IMG/VR virus record: IMGVR_UViG_3300032080_000010
Coordinates: 1-42,609 of that record
Length of the DNA stretch: 42,609 nt
Reading direction: 5' to 3' (one strand)
From: a virus
Positions 14,344 through 20,938 of this stretch are shown in pieces; the stretch's first letter is position 1; every line of letters starts with the position of its first letter. Below the pieces are notes generated by a model. It did not search any database and was not told where the DNA came from. It saw only the letters and a program-made list of their open reading frames with translations. The translations under genes were made by a program, and so were the position numbers.

Positions 14344-14427
14344 ATGTGGACCAAAATGAAAACCGCCTGGCGCGCGTATCTCGCGGCATGCCGCGAACCC
14401 TTCGACTTCGAAGACGAAATGTGGTAA
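14344..14427 (+). CDS. Possible 27-aa leader peptide or small protein
   Basis: GGAGAAACTACA precedes the ATG. The peptide is amphipathic and Trp-rich at both ends (MWTKMKTAWRAYLAACREPF, then DFEDEMW). Its acidic end resembles the DFED tails of the replication proteins. It is the first possible product of promoter copy 3, and a hairpin follows at 14436-14452, so a translated leader is an alternative. Confidence 0.45.
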   Translation: MWTKMKTAWRAYLAACREPFDFEDEMW

Positions 14428-14435
14428 CACCCTAC

Positions 14436-14452
14436 ACCGCCCACGAGGCGGT
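14436..14452. other. Short stem-loop in the leader of the secreted-protein gene
   Basis: ACCGCC (14436-14441) pairs with GGCGGT (14447-14452) around CACGA. It lies 9 bp after the 27-codon ORF and 52 bp before the secreted-protein start. No T-run. Confidence 0.4.
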
Positions 14453-14504
14453 TAAGGCATTGAGGGGGTATCCCTCTGAACTCAACCCACTGAAAGGTTA
14501 CACC

Positions 14505-14927
14505 ATGAAACGCATCCTCCCAATCGCTATCGCCCTGTTCGCAACCATCGGTGCCGCACAGGCCCAACAGCAAACCGGCATCCTGGCCAGCCAGATCCCG
14601 CTGCGCGGCGCCGGTCAAGGCAGTACCTTCGACGCGGCCACCGCCCGCTACATCAACTTTGCGCAAAACGATCCCTACATCATCGACGCCGATGGTATCC
14701 GCGTGAACGGCTCTTTCAGCCTGTCCAAGCTGCAAGCCATGCCAGCCTGGAAAGGATACATCAAGGTTACCGACTACCTGTACATCAACACCGTCGGCGC
14801 CCGCTTCTCCTGCAACCCCGGCACCAACTACGCTACCCTGATCAACTTCGCTGGTCACGGTTCGGAGGCGCGTGCTGACAACTGCTCGCTGCGCGACCGC
14901 GTCAACAGCCAGTCGGACACGAACTAA
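14505..14927 (+). CDS. Secreted/periplasmic phage protein, 140 aa
   Basis: A clear signal peptide (MKRILPIAIALFATIGAAQA, cleavage predicted after AQA) is followed by a 120-residue mature domain rich in Asn, Tyr and Thr, with two cysteines (FSCNPG and DNCSLRD) that could form a disulfide. AAAGGTTACACC precedes the ATG. An early-arm gene for an exported protein is unusual; altering the envelope to block superinfection is one possibility, but no family is recognised. Confidence 0.8.
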   Translation: MKRILPIAIALFATIGAAQAQQQTGILASQIPLRGAGQGSTFDAATARYINFAQNDPYIIDADGIRVNGSFSLSKLQAMPAWKGYIKVTDYLYINTVGARFSCNPGTNYATLINFAGHGSEARADNCSLRDRVNSQSDTN

Positions 14928-14936
14928 ATCCACCTC

Positions 14937-14954
14937 GGCCGCCTTCGGGCGGCC
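14937..14954 (+). other. UUCG-loop hairpin after the secreted-protein gene
   Basis: GGCCGCC (14937-14943)/GGCGGCC (14948-14954) encloses TTCG, a very stable tetraloop. It is followed by CTCTCCC rather than a T-run, so it may stabilise mRNA or attenuate transcription. Confidence 0.55.
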
Positions 14955-14973
14955 CTCTCCCAAGGAGCACGAC

Positions 14974-15291
14974 ATGTTTTTAATCGGGTATCTGGCGTTC
15001 GGCGCGGCCTTCTACAGCTGGCTATTCCTGTGGGCGGAGGCCGAGCGCGGCGTCCCATGCCGCTGGTCGAAATGGGCCGGCCGAGTCGGCTTACTGTTCG
15101 TGGCGGCCGTGCTGTTGGCGATGCTTACGGGGTGTGGCGGAAAGGACGACAGCGACACGGCCGAAGGCCGTAGCGGCATGACGCCGCGCACCGATGCGTT
15201 GACCGGCTGCCAGTATCTGACCTACCGCACCGTCTACGGGGCGTCGATCACTCCGCGCATGGACCGCGACGGAAAGCAGGTGTGCAAATGA
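14974..15291 (+). CDS. Membrane protein with C-terminal DUF6440-like segment, 105 aa
   Basis: Two hydrophobic helices (FLIGYLAFGAAFYSWLFLWA and VGLLFVAAVLLAMLTGCGG) are followed by DALTGCQYLTYRTVYGASIT and PRMDRDGKQVCK. The latter resembles the TG-x-QYL ... TPR-x-D-x-GK pattern of small DUF6440-type domains in phage proteins. AAGGAG precedes the ATG at 14974. Function unknown. Confidence 0.72.
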   Translation: MFLIGYLAFGAAFYSWLFLWAEAERGVPCRWSKWAGRVGLLFVAAVLLAMLTGCGGKDDSDTAEGRSGMTPRTDALTGCQYLTYRTVYGASITPRMDRDGKQVCK

Positions 15292-15425
15292 CCCGCTGGC
15301 ACGTCGCCGACTGGAAAGCCATTAAACGGGCTGCCAAGCTCGCCGAGGCCGATCTGGCGGTGCAAGGCTGGCTTATCGTTTTAATCGCGCTGGCGGCCCT
15401 CGTCGCAAGCCTGTGGGCGCTTTAA
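15288..15425 (+). CDS. Small membrane protein, 45 aa, last gene of the rightward arm
   Basis: The ATG at 15288 overlaps the previous stop (ATGA). A helical basic N-terminus (WKAIKRAAKLAEADLAVQGW) is followed by one transmembrane helix (LIVLIALAALVASLWAL) ending at the stop. Only one base separates this stop from the stop of the convergent Rz gene. Confidence 0.65.
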   Translation: MTRWHVADWKAIKRAAKLAEADLAVQGWLIVLIALAALVASLWAL

Positions 15426-15426
15426 T

Positions 15427-15903
15427 CTACTTCAGCGCGTCGTAGGCGCCATAACAGGCGCCGAGGGCGGCGCGCTGTTCGTCGGCACGTTGAGCGAGCC
15501 CGACAAGAAAAGTTGCATCTGGTCTTGAAAGCTCTGCCCCAGTGGAACCCGCGCAAGCGGTGGCGGTTTTGGGCACCCCACCGCCGGGCGCGGGTCGACG
15601 ATCGGCGCGCTGGCGCATGCGCTCAGAATTAAGGGCAGCAGCGCCAGCAGCTTGGGCTTGGGCAATCGCATTGGTCTTCTCCTGTTCCACCTGGCCGACA
15701 CGTGTCGCCCAGCTTTGTTCTTTGGCGCGTGCGTCGCGCTCATCGGCCGCGCGGATCTCGGCGCGCTGCCGGTCCACCTCCGCCGTTTCCGCCTTCATCT
15801 TGTCGATACGTCCGGCCATGATGGTATGGTCGGCGAAAGCGCCGGTGGCCATGCCGACGACCAGCGCGCCGACGGCGATCGGCCAGGTGGGAATAAGGCT
15901 CAT
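15427..15903 (-). CDS. Rz: Rz-like inner-membrane spanin subunit, 158 aa
   Basis: An N-terminal signal-anchor (WPIAVGALVVGMATGAFA, about residues 7-24) is followed by a long charged helical periplasmic domain (about 30-105) as in i-spanins, then a cysteine-containing C-terminal part. A second reading frame inside it encodes a lipoprotein with o-spanin features, the classic nested Rz/Rz1 arrangement. It starts 4 nt inside the end of the upstream membrane-protein gene. Acts in the last lysis step by fusing inner and outer membranes. Confidence 0.9.
   Translation of the reverse strand: MSLIPTWPIAVGALVVGMATGAFADHTIMAGRIDKMKAETAEVDRQRAEIRAADERDARAKEQSWATRVGQVEQEKTNAIAQAQAAGAAALNSERMRQRADRRPAPGGGVPKTATACAGSTGAELSRPDATFLVGLAQRADEQRAALGACYGAYDALK
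15432..15671 (-). CDS. Rz1: Rz1-like outer-membrane lipoprotein spanin, nested in Rz, 79 aa
   Basis: Lies entirely inside Rz in another frame. The start at 15671 gives MRLPKPKLLALLPLILSACA, a short basic signal with a lipobox (ILSAC), then a proline-rich mature region (PIVDPRPAVGCPKPPPL). The longer in-frame start at 15743 would bury the signal and is rejected. Expected to pair with Rz across the periplasm. Confidence 0.88.
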   Translation of the reverse strand: MRLPKPKLLALLPLILSACASAPIVDPRPAVGCPKPPPLARVPLGQSFQDQMQLFLSGSLNVPTNSAPPSAPVMAPTTR

Positions 15904-16256
15904 GGTTTCGTTACCTCCGTGGTTTGCGACACCAACGTCGACACGCTGGTGGTGCCCGGCATTTCATTCTTGTTGAACACCACCTTGACCACTAGCGGCG
16001 CCACCCACATACCGCCATAAGCAAGAAATAGGCCCTCTGTCATTTTGCCTTGGATGGTCAGATAGGCGAACGCCCAGGTGGTGACGCCGAACGCGACCAT
16101 GAAAGCCAGTGCGATTTTAGACACCTTGCCGTTCTCTGTGATAAGGTCGAACGCGTTGAACTGCGCCAAGGCGTCGCGATGCGCGCGCCAGAACGAAATC
16201 ACCAGCAGCGCGGCCCCGAGGGCCAGTACGCCGAGCATTATGTCGCGGGTGTTCAT
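15900..16256 (-). CDS. Three-helix membrane protein, possible holin or holin partner, 118 aa
   Basis: Three hydrophobic segments: DIMLGVLALGAALLVISFW, IALAFMVAFGVTTWAFAYL and LFLAYGGMWVAPLVVKVVF. The tail is polar and Thr-rich. It sits between the endolysin and Rz genes with 4-nt overlaps on both sides, so it belongs to the lysis cassette. Three-helix topology is that of class I holins, but a separate two-helix candidate lies upstream of the endolysin, so which one triggers lysis is not settled. Confidence 0.75.
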   Translation of the reverse strand: MNTRDIMLGVLALGAALLVISFWRAHRDALAQFNAFDLITENGKVSKIALAFMVAFGVTTWAFAYLTIQGKMTEGLFLAYGGMWVAPLVVKVVFNKNEMPGTTSVSTLVSQTTEVTKP

Positions 16257-16870
16257 GCCAATACCCGCAGGGCCTGCTCGTAGAGCGCGCGCCGCTCAGC
16301 CAGACCATTGGCCCCGCCGTTGACGATCTTGCTGATCGTGTCGATATCGCCCGTCAGTGGTTTGCCGGTGCGATTGCCGGCCGCCCAGTACCACCCGGCC
16401 GAGAGGCACCCCCAATGGGGCAGAAGCAACAGATCGGGATTGCCGATCAGGTCTGGGCCGATGGCCTTGCCGCACCTGGTGTAGTTATCGCGTCCTGTCA
16501 ATTGGATTGGGCCGCGCCCCCGGAAGCGCCAGCCATCGCCGCTTTCGGCCGGGCCGTTGCCCATTCGATTTGCATATGCGATGTTGGCGATTCCGACTTG
16601 GTCGGCGGGATGATCCGCCGAGCGCCCGTAGTGCGCAGCCACCGCCGGCGGAAAGCGCGTGGGGCTGAATACCTGCGGCAACGCGGTGACGCTGTAATTC
16701 AGGTTTTCCGAGAACACGCGCAGGCCGCCCGATTCATGGATAACCTGCGCGAGAAAGGCGGCTTGGTTATTTATGCCGAATTTCAACATAGCCGCGCCAA
16801 GGGCTTCGGCAAATATGACGGGAGATTGGCAGCCGGGCGCCAAGGCCGCGAGTTGGGCAGCAGTGATCAT
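16253..16870 (-). CDS. Endolysin, GH19 chitinase-like lysozyme, 205 aa
   Basis: GH19 features: AFLAQVIHESGGLRVFSENL with two acidic residues (Glu46 and Glu55), NRMGNGPAESGDGWRFRGRG, PIQLTGRDNYTRCGKAIG and a Trp-rich C-terminus. Such phage enzymes cleave peptidoglycan glycan strands. No signal peptide, so release depends on a holin. The ATG at 16870 overlaps the upstream stop; a TTG one codon earlier is a less likely start. Confidence 0.93.
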   Translation of the reverse strand: MITAAQLAALAPGCQSPVIFAEALGAAMLKFGINNQAAFLAQVIHESGGLRVFSENLNYSVTALPQVFSPTRFPPAVAAHYGRSADHPADQVGIANIAYANRMGNGPAESGDGWRFRGRGPIQLTGRDNYTRCGKAIGPDLIGNPDLLLLPHWGCLSAGWYWAAGNRTGKPLTGDIDTISKIVNGGANGLAERRALYEQALRVLA

Positions 16871-17145
16871 CAATCGGCCTCCGGCTTTATGCCCCTGTCG
16901 AGCATTTCCTGCATCAGAATTTGGTTGCGCAAGCGCAGATTACGCTCGTTGGCACGGTGGTACCGCGCGAGTGCCAAGGTGGCGATTAGGCCAGCAGCAA
17001 TCGCCCCCAGTGACAGCGTGGTGTGGACCAGGTCCATGAGCCCGGCGGCACCGAGTGCGGCCGATGTGCCGCCCACCACCGCTGTGGTCTTAGGACTGAT
17101 CAGTATGTCGGCGATTATGCTCCGCAATTCGTCGCTCAAGGTCAT
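16870..17145 (-). CDS. Putative class II holin, 91 aa
   Basis: Two hydrophobic helices (TTAVVGGTSAALGAAGLMDL and LSLGAIAAGLIATLALA) separated by a short turn, then a charged helical tail (RYHRANERNLRLRNQI). Size, topology and position directly before the endolysin gene are those of a class II holin. No family name can be given with certainty. Confidence 0.75.
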   Translation of the reverse strand: MTLSDELRSIIADILISPKTTAVVGGTSAALGAAGLMDLVHTTLSLGAIAAGLIATLALARYHRANERNLRLRNQILMQEMLDRGIKPEAD

Positions 17146-17579
17146 CGTTTTTTCTCTTCCAAATGAAAGCCCGGGCTTTGAAAAGAAGCGAAACGAAAAA
17201 AGCCGAAACGCCGAGGCAGATAATTAGGGTCGCCATTGCTAGGCCATAGAAGTCGTACAAGTTGCGCATAGGATATCACCGTTATCACCCCGTTGAGGGC
17301 GTAAATTAACGGCGAAATCTTGGCCGAGTAAGCAATGAAGCTCAGGAAATTTACTGCGATCGCGCAATATGCTAGGCGCTGCAGGTCGAACGATGCTTTG
17401 CCCCGCACCAATGCGGCAGCGGCTAGCAAGGCGCAAGCGTTGGTTAAAGCCGACAAACATTGGTTCAAGGCCACCCCGGGCAGTGTGTTGCTGGGGGTGT
17501 AAAGGGTGAGCTGCGCCCACGCGAGGCCGAAGGTTATGGCCGCGCATATGACCCGGCCCACCCAATCCGCGAGATTCAT
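17142..17579 (-). CDS. Multi-pass membrane protein of the lysis region, 145 aa
   Basis: About four hydrophobic helices (VICAAITFGLAWAQL, ACALLAAAALV, YCAIAVNFLSFIAY, LIYALNGVITVISYAQLV), followed by an aromatic/basic tail. ATGA overlap with the putative holin gene. Could be an antiholin or lysis-timing protein, or a superinfection protein; only location supports this. Confidence 0.65.
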   Translation of the reverse strand: MNLADWVGRVICAAITFGLAWAQLTLYTPSNTLPGVALNQCLSALTNACALLAAAALVRGKASFDLQRLAYCAIAVNFLSFIAYSAKISPLIYALNGVITVISYAQLVRLLWPSNGDPNYLPRRFGFFRFASFQSPGFHLEEKKR

Positions 17580-17582
17580 GCG

Positions 17583-17702
17583 CTACTTCTTTTTGCCCTT
17601 GGGGGCGAACTTTTCCGGCGCGGGCTTGGCCGGCTTCTTTGTGGTCGAAGTTTTCAGGGACTTCGGTTTGTTCGGGTCAGGGACATTGCCGCCGGTAGCC
17701 AT
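17583..17702 (-). CDS. Small lysine/proline-rich protein, 39 aa
   Basis: GAAAGGAACC precedes the ATG at 17702. The product is disordered and basic (PKSLKTSTTKKPAKPAPEKF, then KGKKK). It sits between the tail-fibre-associated gene and the lysis genes, 3 bp from the next gene. Small basic proteins of this type occur in late operons; function unknown. Confidence 0.55.
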   Translation of the reverse strand: MATGGNVPDPNKPKSLKTSTTKKPAKPAPEKFAPKGKKK

Positions 17703-17741
17703 GATGGTTCCTTTCAAGTTGGGTATTGCGCGATTTTACTA

Positions 17742-17996
17742 CTATTCCGGCGTTGGCGGCAGATCTTCCGGTAACGGTGGATACGGTGGCGATGGCGGAT
17801 CGACCACAGGATTCGTTTCCGATCCCACTGGATTATCGCGCAGCCACCGCGCGTTCACACGCCAACGGTCGGTAAATACCGCCTGCGCGAACCATTCGTT
17901 CGATACCATGGTATTGCGCCCCGTCCAGTCCTCGAGGTACGTGTCGATGTATTTCACGACCGTTTTATCGTAGAGGTTGTCCCAGTCATATTCCAT
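17742..17996 (-). CDS. Hypothetical protein after tail fibre, 84 aa
   Basis: An acidic, aromatic N-terminal half (YDWDNLYDKTVVKYIDTYLE) is followed by a proline-rich tail (PPSPPYPPLPEDLPPTPE). It lies 15 bp after the tail-fibre gene, in the usual place for a fibre-assembly or attachment accessory protein. No known domain. Confidence 0.7.
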   Translation of the reverse strand: MEYDWDNLYDKTVVKYIDTYLEDWTGRNTMVSNEWFAQAVFTDRWRVNARWLRDNPVGSETNPVVDPPSPPYPPLPEDLPPTPE

Positions 17997-18011
17997 TTTC
18001 GTAGTCCTTGT

Positions 18012-19982
18012 TTAAAACTCAATCTGTAGCAAGCCGCCGGTTGCGGGGCCAGTTGTTATAGTTCCACCGCCCGAAGCGACGCCCCCCGGTGCGCCTCCGT
18101 ATAATCCGCCTGCCGTTCCCAGTACCGTGGACACGGCCTGCGATGCGGAACCCGAACCGCCAGCGAAAACGCCTGCCGCCACGCCATTGGGATTCCCTTC
18201 CACCAGGCCGCCGCCGCCGGCCCCGGCATTCGCGCTCACAGTGCCCGCCGTGGGGCCTCCTGCGGTGGCGTTCATGATAGTGGTGGCTTCGCCCAGCACC
18301 GCCACGGCGGTGGATTGCAGGCCGCCGAAGTTAAGGCCGCCAAGGCCGGTAGTGGTGCCCGTGGTCACTGCTGCCGCCGCACCGCCCGCGCCACCTCCGC
18401 CGCTCGCGGTATGTACAGCGCTGCTGATGTCCCCGCCATTGCCGCCCACGCCGGCCCCGCCACTGGCTTTGCTCTGCGATGTCGCCACAGAATCTGACGA
18501 CGTAATATTGCCGCCACGGCGCCCAATGCCCTGAATACCGACAGAACCGCCGCCGGTTGCAACCTGAGCGCCGCCCGTGCCGAGAATTGCGCCGCCGTCG
18601 CCGCCCTGCACATTGATGTCGCCACCGGTGGCCGTGCCCCCGACGCCGCCGGCAAGCGCGCCGTCAGTGCTACTAGCCAATCCACCGCCTCCGCCGTTGG
18701 CGGTCATAGTGATGATTCCGCTGCCCGAAAACGATGTGGAATTGCCCGTAATACCTGCCGTCGTGCCGTTGGTGGAAGTGGTAGCGTTCGATACCGCTGC
18801 TGCTACCACACAGGTGTATGACTGCCCCGCGATCAAGAACCGCATGCCTACGAAGAGGCCGCCCGCGCCTGCGCCTGTCGCGCGCTGCGTAGCGCCTCCG
18901 CGAACGAGGCCGCCACGGCCTGATCCACCGATCCCGGTAATACGGTGCCAGCCAGTTTTGCTGGCGACAAATGCTCCGGATGCGTTGATGCGCCGCGTGT
19001 TCTGGAAAGCGCCATAGAGGGCCGCCATGGCCGTGCCGTCGCCCTTGGTGATAGCGATCTGGAATTTCGTGGTGGTCTCCGCGTAGACGTCAATCTCGTC
19101 CCCCGCAGCGACCGTGTACGAGGTGCCGCTGGCCACGCCGTGGATCACCATGTTGGTGCCGGCCGTCAGCGTGAAGGTGCCGCCGGCCAGGATACGACGG
19201 TGCGCCCCGGCCTGCGGCGCGGCGGTGAATCCGGTGATCGTCGCGGTGCCGGTGACCGTCTCGTAATTGCCCGCGCCGCTCCAGATGTCCATGGTGGTCG
19301 CGCTGGCCACGTCGGCGCCCTTGGCGTCGTTCAGTGCGCCAGTGAGGTTGCCTCCTGACAGGCTACCCGTTGGGCCTTGCGCGCCGCGCTGTCCCGACAG
19401 GCTGATGTTCCAATCGGACACCACCCCGGTGCCAGTGAAGCTGGTCCCCGTGATCGTCAGCGAGGTGCCCGAGTAGGCCGCCACGGTGCCGTAGATCGCA
19501 TTGCCCGAGTTGGTCTGGTCCACCGCTTTCACATCGGCGCCGACGGAGAACTGCTTGCCGGCTTGTGTCACAAATACGAACGTGCCGGTGCCCAGCGTCT
19601 GGTCGGTGGGGCTCGTGGCGATGATCGACGCCGCGCTGTTGGCCGCTGCTGTGGCGCTGGCCGCCGCTGCCGTGGCGCTGGCCGCCGCCTGATCTCGGTA
19701 CGTCAGTGCGGTGTCGCGATACCCCTGCGCGGCGTCGCGCGCGGCTTGGGCGGCGTCGCGGTACGTCAGTGCGGTGTCGCGGTAGCCCATGGCGGATGCC
19801 GCGCTGGCGGCGGCCTCCACCGCGTTGGCGTAGGCGTTGGCGACGATGGCGGCCAGCTGCGTCAGGATGACAGTAGAGAACCACGTTACCCAGGCGTCAA
19901 CCCGATTGGAGAACGTCGCGCGGTCGCCCCGCTGCGGCAAGTCGGCCGGCGGCGGAGTGTAGCCTGGTGGAGTTGTTGGCAT
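18012..19982 (-). CDS. Tail fibre protein with glycine-rich C-terminal domain, 656 aa
   Basis: N-terminal about 50 residues are proline-rich and then helical. About residues 50-115 hold degenerate repeats of the type YRDTALTYRD and SATAAAASATAAANSA, likely a trimeric coiled coil. Then comes a beta-rich shaft with a collagen-like GQRGAQGPTG (about 200-210). The last 300 residues are extremely rich in Gly/Ala/Ser/Thr with many GGGGG and GGAGG runs, resembling the polyglycine-loop tips of phage adhesins such as T-even gp38. This is the best receptor-binding protein candidate. TAATG overlap with the upstream gene. Confidence 0.82.
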   Translation of the reverse strand: MPTTPPGYTPPPADLPQRGDRATFSNRVDAWVTWFSTVILTQLAAIVANAYANAVEAAASAASAMGYRDTALTYRDAAQAARDAAQGYRDTALTYRDQAAASATAAAASATAAANSAASIIATSPTDQTLGTGTFVFVTQAGKQFSVGADVKAVDQTNSGNAIYGTVAAYSGTSLTITGTSFTGTGVVSDWNISLSGQRGAQGPTGSLSGGNLTGALNDAKGADVASATTMDIWSGAGNYETVTGTATITGFTAAPQAGAHRRILAGGTFTLTAGTNMVIHGVASGTSYTVAAGDEIDVYAETTTKFQIAITKGDGTAMAALYGAFQNTRRINASGAFVASKTGWHRITGIGGSGRGGLVRGGATQRATGAGAGGLFVGMRFLIAGQSYTCVVAAAVSNATTSTNGTTAGITGNSTSFSGSGIITMTANGGGGGLASSTDGALAGGVGGTATGGDINVQGGDGGAILGTGGAQVATGGGSVGIQGIGRRGGNITSSDSVATSQSKASGGAGVGGNGGDISSAVHTASGGGGAGGAAAAVTTGTTTGLGGLNFGGLQSTAVAVLGEATTIMNATAGGPTAGTVSANAGAGGGGLVEGNPNGVAAGVFAGGSGSASQAVSTVLGTAGGLYGGAPGGVASGGGTITTGPATGGLLQIEF

Positions 19983-20938
19983 TAGATTGTACCTCTCACT
20001 GTGATATTCAAAACTGGTTCGCCGAAATCGTCATACTGCTGTCGCCCGCTCATCAGGCCGAATACCGTCAGGGCTTCATACATGGCGGCAGTGCTGCCGA
20101 CCACCACCACGGGCACGCCGAGCAGTTCCTTGACGGTGTCGAGCACGGTGTTGGCGTCCTCGATGCTCATCTTGGCGCTGATCACCAGGCCGGTGGCGTT
20201 GTGGCCCTTCTTGGTCTTCGTCTTGCCGAAGCTGTCCGTCACCACCCGGCTGTAATCGACTGGCTCGACCGATGCGCCCCGCAGCGGCGCGCCGAGGGGG
20301 CGCATGTCGCCGATTGCGAGCATGCCTATTTTCGCCCCACCAGCCGCTTTGGTCAACGTGAAGCTGAGTTCGGCCCCGTTGTACGGGTCGATGCCGGTGG
20401 CGATAAATTGGGTCTGCGGCTTGAAGCGGTCGAAGAAATACTCGTAGTAGTCGGCCGGCGCCGAGCCTTCGAGCGGCCCGCTGAAGCTATAGATAACGGT
20501 GCCGCCGGGGGCATCCTTGACCGTAACCACCATACTGTCGGCGTCGAGGCCGAACATGGCGAACCCATTGAAGTACCCGGGCGTGATGGTGTACGACAGC
20601 GTTGTGCCAGTGCCGACGGTCTGCGTGTTCACCTCGCTGTCGAACAGGGCGAATTTGTTGGTGGGGTCCGCGTCGATCCAATACGTGATGACGCCGGCCG
20701 CGTTGTACTGGTTGGCCGGGATCTCGGGGTCTTTCGCACCGGCGCCCGCCGTCATGGCCTGGGCCGCTTCGTACACCCGATGCGTGGACGCTTTGTACAC
20801 CCGGTCGCCGACGGCGTATGCTGACGCACTGGACCATGCCGGGTTCGGGTCTTCCGCCGCCAGCGATGTGGCCGTGATCATGGCGGCCGTAATCTCCACC
20901 GGGGCCAGCACGCTGCAAATGTCGTCGCTTTCTATCAT
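19982..20938 (-). CDS. Tail-tip structural protein with carbohydrate-binding-like segment, 318 aa
   Basis: Near residues 33-60, PAWSSASAYAVGDRVYKAST followed by HRVYEAAQ resembles the W...Y..GD.V......Y.A pattern of CBM5/12-type modules in phage tail proteins. The rest is beta-rich and ends LNITVRGTI. It is the only gene between the tape measure and the fibre, so it must supply distal-tail or hub functions, or work with proteins not recognised here. 4-nt overlap with the tape-measure gene. Confidence 0.75.
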   Translation of the reverse strand: MIESDDICSVLAPVEITAAMITATSLAAEDPNPAWSSASAYAVGDRVYKASTHRVYEAAQAMTAGAGAKDPEIPANQYNAAGVITYWIDADPTNKFALFDSEVNTQTVGTGTTLSYTITPGYFNGFAMFGLDADSMVVTVKDAPGGTVIYSFSGPLEGSAPADYYEYFFDRFKPQTQFIATGIDPYNGAELSFTLTKAAGGAKIGMLAIGDMRPLGAPLRGASVEPVDYSRVVTDSFGKTKTKKGHNATGLVISAKMSIEDANTVLDTVKELLGVPVVVVGSTAAMYEALTVFGLMSGRQQYDDFGEPVLNITVRGTI

